Positions 1-6,994 of a stretch of 23,054 bases of DNA are shown one piece after another (positions within the stretch are counted from its first letter, which is position 1; each line of letters begins with the position of its first letter). The stretch is from Actinomycetes bacterium (lineage in GTDB: Bacteria; Actinomycetota; Aquicultoria; SURF-47; JAUUWJ01). The translations under genes were made by a program, and so were the position numbers. The stretch is from the NCBI GenBank assembly GCA_030589175.1, contig JAUUWJ010000001.1, positions 1 through 23,054 of the forward strand, written 5' to 3'. The notes under the pieces were generated by a model. It searched no databases and was not told the origin of the DNA. It worked only from the letters and a program-made list of their open reading frames with translations.

Positions 1-328
1 ATGCACCGGCCTCTCCATCCTCTTTAGCTACAAAATTAAGAAGCCAATGCATGCCATAGGTAAAATAAACATAGGCCGCGCCTGGATTTCCAAACATTAT
101 TGCACTTCGTGGCGTCGGTCCTTTAAAAGCGTGGGAAGCAGGATCAGAACCGTTTCCAAAATATGCTTCCGTTTCAACAATCTTAGCGGTAATATCACCT
201 TTTTTTGTCGTTCTCACAATCAACTTTCCCAACAGTTCTTGGGCAACAATATCGGCCTTTCGTGCGTAAAACTCTCGAGGTAAGACTCGCACTGAATCTG
301 AATTTGTTGAAAGCTGATTAGATACCAT
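1..328 (-). CDS. mpg: DNA-3-methyladenine glycosylase (AAG/MPG family), 3' end beyond window
   Basis: Excises alkylated purines such as 3-methyladenine from DNA, leaving an abasic site for base excision repair. I translated the minus strand from the ATG at 328; 109 residues are visible and the frame runs open off the left edge. The AAG fold signature is clear: ETEAY at residues 52-56, where Glu54 and Tyr56 match the catalytic Glu and stacking Tyr of the human enzyme, a His at 66 (SHAF), then TPRS and MFGNPG, and YVYFTYGMHW at 87-95. The family is usually about 190-220 residues, so roughly half is missing. No good Shine-Dalgarno is visible before the ATG. It follows polX in the same direction after a 70-base AT-rich gap, so the two repair genes may be cotranscribed. 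Family assignment is firm; exact substrate range is not visible. Confidence 0.9.
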   Translation of the reverse strand, partial: MVSNQLSTNSDSVRVLPREFYARKADIVAQELLGKLIVRTTKKGDITAKIVETEAYFGNGSDPASHAFKGPTPRSAIMFGNPGAAYVYFTYGMHWLLNFVAKEDGEAGA

Positions 329-398
329 ACAGCTTTATAAGATACAGATTTACCAACACAAATACAATAAATATTTAACAAATAAATTATGATTTATT

Positions 399-2114
399 TT
401 ATTTTTTAACAAATTTCAGGAGTTTTTCAACGCCCCAAGTATTAATAACATCTTTCTTCTCCAGCCAACCTCGGCGAGCGATTGCCACACCATAGAATAC
501 ATATTCCAGATGATTATAGTTATGAGCGTCAGTACTTATAGCTATTTTCACGCCAGCCTTCTTTGCTGCCCTCAAATAATCGGCCCTTAAATCTAAGCGA
601 TTGGGAAAAGAATTTAGCTCCATTGCCGTTTTCGTTTCAGCAGCTGCTTTGAAAATAACCGGTAAATCCAGTTCATAAGGAGGCCTCTGATTCAGAATTT
701 CAGCAGTAGGATGACAAATCAAGTTAATATTAGGATTTTCTATTGCTTTAAGCATGCGCTCTGTTAACTGTTTCTTGCTTTGGTTAAAGCCCGCATGAAT
801 TGAAGCTGAAACAAAATCTAATCTGGCTAACAGTGAACTATCATAGTCAACATTTCCATCATTATCGATATTAAGTTCGGCTCCTACTAGGACCCGAAAG
901 TTTTTCTCTCTTTTATTTAGTTCCTTAATATTCTTAATTTGCGTTTCCAGCTCTTTAACCGTCAACCCTCCGGCTACTTTCAGATTTTTAGCATGATCAG
1001 ATACGCAAATATATGAATAACCAAGCTGCTTTGCCTTAGAAACCATATCCTCTACGGAGTTTAAGCCGTCGCTCTTTTTTGTATGCACATGTAGATCGCC
1101 TTTTATATCCTTAAGAGTTATTAGCTTTGGCAGGTCTCCTTCATACGCCGCTTCAATCTCGCCCTTATCTTCCCGAAGTTCTGGCGGAAAAACAGGCAAG
1201 TTTAATTTTGAATATATGTCTTCTTCAATCTTGCCCCCAAGCCTTTTCTCTGTCGCCGCCTCGAAAATGCCATACTCGCTTATTTTCAAGCCTTTATCTT
1301 TTGCAATACCCCTTAAATGAATGCTGTGCTGTTTAGAGCCCGTAAAATATTGCAGAGCTGAACCGTATTGATCAGGACTTACCACCCGCAAATCAACTTT
1401 GCGTCCGTCTTGATGCGTAATTGTGCTTTTTGTCTTTCCTTTGGCTTCAACTTCAACAACAAATGACATCATTGCAAAAAAATCCATTACTTTTTCAGGC
1501 TCATTACTGCTAGCTAGTAAGTCAATATCGCCTATCGTCCTGCGCATACGCCTTAGAGAACCGGCTGTCTCCGCACTTACAACAAAAGGTTGTTTTCTAA
1601 GCTCTTTAATTATCTCCTGAGCAATCGGATAAGCTTCGGCAAGTAAAATGCGCTCCTCGCGCTTTTCCATTTCCTTAATATTCTTGATAATGTTTTCTTC
1701 AACTTTCGCTCCTAAGCCTTTCACTTCTCTAATTTTGTGCTCTTTGGCCGCTTTCTCAAGTTGGCCCACGCTTGCTATGCCTAAGTTTTCATACACGGTC
1801 ACAGCAGTTTTTGGACCAAGACCTCTTATCTTTATTAGCTCCAGAAGCCCGCCAGGAACTTTTTGTTTTAGCTCTTCGAAGTATTTCATCCGTCCTGTTT
1901 TTAGAAGTTCTTCCAGGCGCTCGGCAATGTGGGCACCAATCCCCGGTAGTTCCTGTAATCTGCCCTGTTCTGAGACATCATTTATATCTTCAGGCAGACT
2001 TTCTAGAACCGAAGCCGCTTTTCTGTAAGCAATAATACGAAAACGGCTTTCTTGGAGAATTTCCAGTAGATCGGCTATTTGACTTAAAATATAGGCCACA
2101 TCTTTATTAGTCAT
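399..2114 (-). CDS. polX: DNA polymerase/3'-5' exonuclease PolX
   Basis: Bacterial family X polymerase that fills short gaps in base excision repair, with a C-terminal PHP phosphoesterase domain giving 3'-5' exonuclease and AP-endonuclease-like activity. The 571-residue length is normal for the family. Order: helix-hairpin-helix N-terminal domain (about 5-70), a second HhH near 90-145, the nucleotidyltransferase core with GS at 185-186 and metal-binding Asp196, Asp198 and Asp241, then the PHP domain from about 337. The PHP metal ligands appear complete: HVH 342-344, Asp349, His374, Glu413, His440, His468, Asp529 and His531. Both active sites therefore look intact. The ATG at 2114 has no obvious ribosome binding site. 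The gene is divergent from the 785-residue gene, and the spacer between them carries a repeat-like stretch. Neighbouring AAG and Fpg genes fit a repair context. Confidence 0.95.
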   Translation of the reverse strand: MTNKDVAYILSQIADLLEILQESRFRIIAYRKAASVLESLPEDINDVSEQGRLQELPGIGAHIAERLEELLKTGRMKYFEELKQKVPGGLLELIKIRGLGPKTAVTVYENLGIASVGQLEKAAKEHKIREVKGLGAKVEENIIKNIKEMEKREERILLAEAYPIAQEIIKELRKQPFVVSAETAGSLRRMRRTIGDIDLLASSNEPEKVMDFFAMMSFVVEVEAKGKTKSTITHQDGRKVDLRVVSPDQYGSALQYFTGSKQHSIHLRGIAKDKGLKISEYGIFEAATEKRLGGKIEEDIYSKLNLPVFPPELREDKGEIEAAYEGDLPKLITLKDIKGDLHVHTKKSDGLNSVEDMVSKAKQLGYSYICVSDHAKNLKVAGGLTVKELETQIKNIKELNKREKNFRVLVGAELNIDNDGNVDYDSSLLARLDFVSASIHAGFNQSKKQLTERMLKAIENPNINLICHPTAEILNQRPPYELDLPVIFKAAAETKTAMELNSFPNRLDLRADYLRAAKKAGVKIAISTDAHNYNHLEYVFYGVAIARRGWLEKKDVINTWGVEKLLKFVKK

Positions 2115-2119
2115 TGTTT

Positions 2120-2167
2120 AGAATGTTCGTAATTTTTCGTTTTTCGTTATTCGTTGTTCGATTCGTC
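2120..2167. repeat. Degenerate short-word spacer (TTCGTT-type)
   Basis: The spacer upstream of polX is built from drifting copies of a TTCGTT/TTCGTA word: TTCGTAATT, TTTCGTTTT, TTCGTTATT, CGTTGTTCG, ATTCGTC. It codes for nothing obvious. The same word style recurs at 8503-8575, and other spacers use different words. I do not know a function. Confidence 0.5.
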
Positions 2168-2220
2168 ACATTAATAATTTACCACTTTACTCTTACATTT
2201 TTCATTCGGTAGGCAAATAT

Positions 2221-2249
2221 TTAACAAAAGGCCTTATAAATGATATAAT
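2221..2249 (+). promoter_or_regulatory. Sigma-70-type promoter for the 785-residue gene
   Basis: A -35 hexamer TTAACA (2221-2226, one mismatch to TTGACA) is followed after exactly 17 bases by a perfect TATAAT (2244-2249). Transcription would start near 2256 and give a leader of about 205 bases before the ATG at 2461. This is the best housekeeping promoter I can see in the window. Confidence 0.7.
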
Positions 2250-2261
2250 GTTACTTTGTAG

Positions 2262-2292
2262 CACTGACAGTGTTCACCTTTAGTTATGGTGA
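2262..2292 (+). promoter_or_regulatory. Operator-like dyad and small hairpin at the start of a long leader
   Basis: CACTGACAGTG (2262-2272) is a perfect 5+5 dyad around a single A, lying about +6 to +16 from the predicted start. With a one-base centre it cannot fold as RNA, so it would fit a protein operator better. It is followed directly by TCACC (2274-2278) and GGTGA (2288-2292), which can pair as a 5-bp hairpin. Regulation by a repressor is inferred from position only. Confidence 0.35.
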
Positions 2293-2411
2293 CCTTTCTA
2301 TTTTCAATATTCATTATCGAAAAAATACACCAATGAAGGCCGATTTTCACAAATATTCTTACTATCATGAAACAAACGAGCCAAAATAAATGATGGGAAC
2401 AAGCTCCATAA

Positions 2412-2460
2412 TAAGGAGGTTCGGTAATCGTAAATTATTTTCATTTACGTAGTTTGTAAA
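2412..2460 (+). promoter_or_regulatory. Displaced ribosome binding site with intervening hairpin
   Basis: The strong site AAGGAGGT lies at 2413-2420, about 40 bases before the ATG at 2461, too far for normal initiation. Between them is a perfect 7-bp stem, CGTAAAT (2429-2435) and ATTTACG (2443-2449), with a 7-base loop. Folding it brings the site to an effective distance of about 19 bases. Two tiny frames also lie in the leader: 18 codons at 2333-2389, then 20 codons from the adjacent ATG at 2390 to a stop at 2452, eight bases before the main ATG. The second tiny frame reads through the strong site. Confidence 0.4.
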
Positions 2461-4818
2461 ATGAATAAAACCGTTAGATATCATAATTTAGAAGTTCAAT
2501 ATTTATATCCGTTCGAAGTAACCGAGTGGCGAAAACTTAAAAAAGTTGTCTTAGAAATTCTTGATCACGACAACTTTCCTAAAAATCCTGGTCGCTCGCA
2601 GGCATTGGTAGAGTTAAAAAAATCTATCTCTCCCGAATCACAAGAAACTGCTGAATTTGATAAATTCAATAACGAATTCAAAAAACGAAAGATTAGTAAC
2701 AACAAAGCTCTCTTCGAATTAATTGAAGAATCACTTCATGCCGATGATGGACCCGCTCACGACCTATTCAAAGTAAGACTTAAAAAGCTGAAAGAAAGAC
2801 ATGGCAGTAGCACTGATGAACGCTTTTTTAACTTCTTATCTTTAATTATTGAAAACGGTCATACAAAAGTATCTTTTGATGATGCTGAAAAAAAGGGGAC
2901 AAGGCCGTACTTATTAAAAAATCTACCCCATATTGTAATAAGCCCTCCTAGTTCAGACCTCGAAGTAAAAAATCCGGACGCCTTTCCAAATATAAAAGAT
3001 AAACTAAACATCAACGGAAATGAGTATCCAACAATAAGAGTCCAGCCAAACATTAAAGTAATTTCTTCGGGATTTGGTTTGTTAAAAATAAGATGCTGTA
3101 TTTTTACCAAGGACGGCCTCAACGAAACAATTGATGAAATAGTGTTTTCTTCCGAAACAAAAAGTTGTATCGATTCTCAGCAAATCATAGAAGATAAGAA
3201 AATGCTTTCGACTAAAATCAAAAAAGACATTCTAAAGGCCATTGCTTCCCGGAACAGCAATAAAAATGATACCTTAGCAAAATTAAATAAAGAGATAAAA
3301 GAGTTTTGCCATAAGCATTGCTTAACTGACTTATTTCTAAAGCGCAATATTCACAATCTAATAGATAGAGCAAATGTGCTGGAAGAGGATATTTCTACAA
3401 GTGAAGCGGTTGACATTCAGAATCTCGATCGCGGAGTTGGCTGGGGAAAAGAACCTCTTTTCCACTGGTCAAGTCAATCAAACGTGTTTAATTCAGGTAA
3501 GCTCTATAAATACTTTGATTACCTGGTCAATGAATTCATAATTAACCCGATTAAGACATTAAGTAAAGGAAAATTATCCTCAACAATAAAAGAAATAAAA
3601 TCAAATAAAATTGAAAACGATCTTGGCTCGATTCTTAGCCATATGGAAAGAGATAGTAGTTGGTATGCTGAAGAAGGTATTTACCCATACATCCTTACAT
3701 TTGTTTCCGCTCCTGCGAGTTTTAAAAAACCCAGGGCCAAAAGACTCGGTGAAATAGAAGAACACTTCTCCAAACAGTTAGATGATCCTGATTACAAAGT
3801 AAAGTTAGCCAGGCTATTAATGAAATCGCCATGGAAAAAAATGCGAATTGATATAGAGCCTCTTAAAAGTTCAATGCGTAACGTTTTTTACTCTGACCTT
3901 CTTTATATGACTGTAAACATAAGAAGCACTTTGTGCTTTTATTACCTGCCGGTTAATCCGGTCTATGAATACGGAAAATATCCCGAACTCTACAATTCCA
4001 TTAAGTATAAAAGAGAGCTTGAAGATACTCTTGTTGCCCAAAGAACACTTTGGTACATGTATTCAACCTTCAACTACCAAATCAGCAAAGAGATAAATAG
4101 TATTTCAAGAACTTTTGAAAGTCTTACAAGCCATATTAGAAAAGAAGAATTTCACCAAATTCTGGATGAGTTAACCGAAATTACAATGGGTATTGATAAT
4201 AGAAAAATTTCTATTGCCGAGGTTATGGAAGACCCTCTGAACAGAAAGGGATCAACCCTTTTTGCTGAAATGCTAAGCAAAAGTAGTAAAGCATTCAGGC
4301 TTCGGTTGCTTTATCTGACATTAAACGACAAATTAGAACGTTTAGATATGCTCGGTTTGCATGTCAATCAAACAGCTAACGGACTTTCAAGCTTAGTTAT
4401 TCAAGAGACGACTAGAGCTACTCAATTTACAATTGAAATATTAGAAGCTTTTATAATTGGCGTGTACGTTGCCGAAGTAGTGCATCTGTCATCACCTAGC
4501 TGGCTTGAGCACTTGCCTTCAAGGCCAATTGTTTTCTTGACCATATCAATAGCTGCTCCGTTAATCGCTTTGCCTATGATTACTTTGATAAGAAAAAGCA
4601 TGAGCCGCTTTAGAGGCAGAACGCCAACTTGGCAAGAATGGGTAGAAAGAATCGGCCTTGGTTTGGGCCTGGCAATGTTATCAGCTCTTGCCTTTATTTT
4701 GATTACCCAACTTCACATTTTCAAAAATAACCCTGTCTTATTTTTGTTTGCCTTAACCGGTGTCCCGTTGTTCCTTTATTTTATGTGGCACAAAATGAAC
4801 AGCCGTTTTGAGGCCTAG
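2461..4818 (+). CDS. Uncharacterised 785-residue protein with C-terminal membrane anchor
   Basis: I do not recognise this protein. Residues 1 to about 655 are hydrophilic, mixed-charge and rich in Lys, Glu and Asn, with helical stretches and no signal peptide, so this part is probably cytoplasmic. Four hydrophobic segments follow near 658-676, 690-711, 730-749 and 757-776, and the protein ends on a short basic-acidic tail. A long soluble helical body before C-terminal membrane spans recalls CorA-like or DUF155-like layouts, but I see no diagnostic motif such as GMN. Cys is scattered and no nucleotide-binding loop stands out. The gene stands alone, divergent from polX, with its own good promoter and an unusually long leader. 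The ATG at 2461 is chosen because the in-frame codon at 2431 is a stop. Confidence 0.8.
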   Translation: MNKTVRYHNLEVQYLYPFEVTEWRKLKKVVLEILDHDNFPKNPGRSQALVELKKSISPESQETAEFDKFNNEFKKRKISNNKALFELIEESLHADDGPAHDLFKVRLKKLKERHGSSTDERFFNFLSLIIENGHTKVSFDDAEKKGTRPYLLKNLPHIVISPPSSDLEVKNPDAFPNIKDKLNINGNEYPTIRVQPNIKVISSGFGLLKIRCCIFTKDGLNETIDEIVFSSETKSCIDSQQIIEDKKMLSTKIKKDILKAIASRNSNKNDTLAKLNKEIKEFCHKHCLTDLFLKRNIHNLIDRANVLEEDISTSEAVDIQNLDRGVGWGKEPLFHWSSQSNVFNSGKLYKYFDYLVNEFIINPIKTLSKGKLSSTIKEIKSNKIENDLGSILSHMERDSSWYAEEGIYPYILTFVSAPASFKKPRAKRLGEIEEHFSKQLDDPDYKVKLARLLMKSPWKKMRIDIEPLKSSMRNVFYSDLLYMTVNIRSTLCFYYLPVNPVYEYGKYPELYNSIKYKRELEDTLVAQRTLWYMYSTFNYQISKEINSISRTFESLTSHIRKEEFHQILDELTEITMGIDNRKISIAEVMEDPLNRKGSTLFAEMLSKSSKAFRLRLLYLTLNDKLERLDMLGLHVNQTANGLSSLVIQETTRATQFTIEILEAFIIGVYVAEVVHLSSPSWLEHLPSRPIVFLTISIAAPLIALPMITLIRKSMSRFRGRTPTWQEWVERIGLGLGLAMLSALAFILITQLHIFKNNPVLFLFALTGVPLFLYFMWHKMNSRFEA

Positions 4819-4885
4819 CCACCACGACAAATAAACAATAAACTATTACATAAAACTCACTAATAATTGGCACTGTTTTAGGTAA

Positions 4886-4987
4886 TCCACCGATCAAGGA
4901 GCCATTAACGCAATAGCTCAAACCAAAAACGTCTCAATTTACGTCGCTACAGAAAATGAAATAAAAGAGCTCGAACTTTCAAATTAA
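4886..4987 (+). pseudogene. Possible gene remnant (33-codon open frame without start)
   Basis: In the 250-base gap after the 785-residue gene, a frame bounded by stops reads 33 codons of protein-like composition, including DQGAINAIAQTKNVSIYVAT and then an acidic end before TAA at 4985-4987. There is no start codon or ribosome binding site. The look is that of the last strand and helix of a small alpha/beta domain, perhaps a PIN-type toxin tail, but this is a guess. It could equally be chance. Confidence 0.25.
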
Positions 4988-5068
4988 AAGAACTTCCTTC
5001 TTTAACATCTTTTCGAATTATCAACACTTGGGTAAAAAAAATAAAATTCATTTAAGGAGTGAAAATTT

Positions 5069-5401
5069 ATGACGCATATGATGGGACATATGGCAGGACA
5101 TGAACAAACTGGCTGGCGCTGTAATTGCCCGCATTGTACATGTCCGTGTTGCGGCCACGGTAGAGCAGGAAAAGCTGCAAAGCATTTTGACAAATGGCTG
5201 ATCAAAAAAGCTTGGAAACATTCATTAGTTCACAAAATAAAAGATGAATTAGAAAAACGTCATGATGACAAGTTGAACGAAATAGCTAAAGAAATGGTTG
5301 ACATAGCTGATGAAAAGATGAAAATGAAAGCCGAAATCTGGAAAAAGAAGAAAGGGCTAAAGGAGACTTTCTGGAGCATTTTTGAAGAAGAAGGTGAATA
5401 A
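5069..5401 (+). CDS. Small protein with Met/His/Cys-rich N terminus and charged helical tail
   Basis: No family is recognised. The first 35 of 110 residues are packed with possible metal ligands: MTHMMGHMAGHE, then Cys at 19, 21, 24, 26 and 27 with His 22 and 29 inside CNCPHCTCPCCGHG. The rest, from about 38, is a Lys/Glu-rich amphipathic helix or coiled coil (KIKDELEKRHDDKLNEIAKE). There is no signal peptide or membrane span. The ligands would suit a thiolate metal site (Zn or Cu) or a metal-sensing or storage role, which is inference from composition only. Translation is well supported by AAGGAG at 5054-5059, nine bases before the ATG. A weak promoter is possible (TTATCA at 5018, TAAAAT at 5042). 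A repeat-like spacer and then fpg follow on the same strand. Confidence 0.75.
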   Translation: MTHMMGHMAGHEQTGWRCNCPHCTCPCCGHGRAGKAAKHFDKWLIKKAWKHSLVHKIKDELEKRHDDKLNEIAKEMVDIADEKMKMKAEIWKKKKGLKETFWSIFEEEGE

Positions 5402-5403
5402 AT

Positions 5404-5494
5404 AGTTATTGGTTATTAGATTTTGGTTATTAGTAAACACCATTTCGCTAATAACTAAATCAATAACTAATCACGAAACCAACAACTAATAATT
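5404..5494. repeat. Degenerate TAATAAC-word spacer forming a long stem-loop
   Basis: Between the Cys-rich gene and fpg the word GTTATTAG/CTAATAAC recurs in both orientations. GTTATTAG at 5412-5419 and 5426-5433 can pair with CTAATAAC at 5448-5455 and CAATAAC at 5461-5467, giving a near-continuous stem of about 18 bp around a 14-base loop. No U-run follows, so it is not a classic terminator. Confidence 0.55.
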
Positions 5495-5498
5495 ATCT

Positions 5499-6293
5499 AT
5501 GCCTGAATTACCGGACGTTGAGGCCAGAAGAAAATATCTAAAAAATAGAATACTAAAGCAAAAGATAAATCGAGTAGAGGTTGAAGATGCCAGAATTATT
5601 AGAGGAACACGCTTAGAAGATTTGCAAGAAGGGCTCGAGAATAAACAGTTCACCTCGGTTGATAGGCGTGGCAAATATCTTATCTTAAATACTTCAGATT
5701 CCGGTTCAGTGCTTATTCACTTAGGTCTTACCGGAGATATCATATATCAAGGTGTAGCTCTAGACGAGCCAAGATTTACGCGAGCTACTTTTTATATGAA
5801 TGAACATGCATTTTATTACACATCTCAACGCAAACTTGGAAAAATAGCTTTTCACAAAACGCAAAACAAAGATGAAATCGAAGAACTTAAGAATTTAGGC
5901 CCAGACCCCTTGGATAAAAAGTTCGATTATCGGACATTTATAAATATTATTAAGCATCATGCAACTGACATTCATAAAGTTTTGATGATGCAAGACGAGA
6001 TAGCGGGAATTGGCAACGTCTACGCTGATGAAATATGCTACCAAGCCAGAGTAAGGCCGGATAGAAACGCTGCTGAATTATCTGAAGACGAACTTAAACG
6101 TCTCTTTGCCGCAACAAAGAACGTCTTAAAAAAAGCAGTTGAAATGAATGCAGATTTAACTCCTTTAGCTGATAAATATATCATCCCACACAGGCGAACT
6201 GATGGATTGTGTCCGGAGGACAAGTCAACGAAATTAAAAAGTAAAAAAATCGGCGGCCGGACAAGTTATTTCTGTCCATCCCACCAAAAGTAA
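5499..6293 (+). CDS. mutM: Formamidopyrimidine/8-oxoguanine DNA glycosylase (Fpg/MutM), variant zinc finger
   Basis: Removes oxidised purines from DNA and nicks the abasic site. At 264 residues it is of normal length. The N terminus MPELPDVEARR gives the catalytic Pro2 and Glu3; Lys59 in RRGKYLIL matches the catalytic lysine, and His74-LGLTG the DNA-contact loop. The helix-two-turn-helix signature IAGIGNVYADE is at 168-178. The C-terminal finger is altered: the usual two CxxC pairs read C238-P-E-D241 and C259-P-S-H262, separated by 17 residues, while the DNA-binding GGR (252-254) is kept. It may bind zinc as a C-D-C-H site or be a zinc-less form. The ATG is chosen because Pro2 must be the mature N terminus, although no ribosome binding site is visible. 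Distinguishing Fpg from Nei-like specificity is not possible here. Confidence 0.92.
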   Translation: MPELPDVEARRKYLKNRILKQKINRVEVEDARIIRGTRLEDLQEGLENKQFTSVDRRGKYLILNTSDSGSVLIHLGLTGDIIYQGVALDEPRFTRATFYMNEHAFYYTSQRKLGKIAFHKTQNKDEIEELKNLGPDPLDKKFDYRTFINIIKHHATDIHKVLMMQDEIAGIGNVYADEICYQARVRPDRNAAELSEDELKRLFAATKNVLKKAVEMNADLTPLADKYIIPHRRTDGLCPEDKSTKLKSKKIGGRTSYFCPSHQK

Positions 6294-6373
6294 GATCTTT
6301 TCCTAGCATTTTTAAGCTCGCAACCAGCGGAAAACCAATTATAAAAAATTTTTGTAATAATTTTGTAATTTTT

Positions 6374-6427
6374 TTACGTCCTTCTTCGTTATAGAAATAG
6401 AACGCACGAAATATGAAGAAGGTGTAA
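6374..6427 (+). promoter_or_regulatory. Hairpin that sequesters the sortase ribosome binding site
   Basis: CCTTCTTC (6380-6387) is perfectly complementary to GAAGAAGG (6415-6422), which contains the ribosome binding site for the ATG at 6431. The pairing can continue inward with G-T and T-A, and outward, after a small internal loop, with TTAC (6374-6377) and GTAA (6424-6427). The loop is about 25 bases. Closing this stem would hide the site; an RNA thermometer or a ligand- or translation-opened switch is possible but inferred. Confidence 0.5.
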
Positions 6428-6430
6428 GAA

Positions 6431-6990
6431 ATGAAAAAGAAATTAATCAGATTAACAGCACCGATAATAATTATCTTAATCGGGTTGGGCCTGTTTATAT
6501 ATCCGAAGGTCTCCTATCTAAAATATAATTTAGCTCAATCATCACTGAAAGCGGAAACTAAAAACTCTTCTGACAAAAGTAAAGGCATTGATTTACCAAA
6601 AGACGCTGTTGCCAAAATAGCGATCCCCAAGATTGATCTCGAAGCTTACGTATTAGAAGGAACAACTCAAAACGTTCTGGCAAAAGGGCCAGGCCATTAT
6701 GAAGAAACTCCCATGCCGGGTCAGGTAGGAAACAGCGCCATTGCCGGTCATAGAACAATGCACGGCCACCCTTTCCGCGATTTAAATAACTGGAAAAAAA
6801 CGACAAAATAATAATATACACGGAAGATGAGCAGTTTAGTTATCGAATTCTTCAGGTAAAAACTGTTAAACCGACAAATCTGAGTGTGCTGGAAGAAACA
6901 GAAAACATGAGGATTACCCTGATAACTTGCCATCCAATTGGAAGTGCCAGAGAACGCCTTTTTGTAGTGGCAAACTCAGATGAGGGATAA
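6431..6990 (+). pseudogene. Class E-like sortase, reading frame broken by -1 shift at a run of seven A
   Basis: Sortases are extracytoplasmic membrane-anchored cysteine transpeptidases that attach proteins to cell wall or pili. The first frame (6431-6811, 126 codons) has an N-terminal membrane anchor (residues 7-25), GPGHY at 86-90, and the catalytic His107 in AGHRT. It then meets TAA TAA at 6809. Shifting by -1 within A7 at 6794-6800 restores the family sequence: KKNDKIIIYTEDEQFSYRIL, then catalytic Cys in LITCHPIG and Arg in RERLFVVA, ending at TAA 6988-6990. Without the shift the product lacks Cys and Arg. A one-base loss in the homopolymer (real or assembly error) is simplest, but A AAA AAA is a canonical slippery site, so recoding is possible. 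The stop overlaps the next gene's region, and AAGGTG precedes the ATG by 7 bases. Confidence 0.8.
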
Positions 6991-6994
6991 TTTT

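Noticed and set aside
47..283. 78-codon plus-strand open frame at the left edge
   Set aside because: It is antisense to a frame with clear alkyladenine glycosylase motifs; its own product has no recognisable features.
1648..2028. 126-codon plus-strand frame opposite polX
   Set aside because: Antisense shadow of well-conserved PolX helix-hairpin-helix coding sequence.
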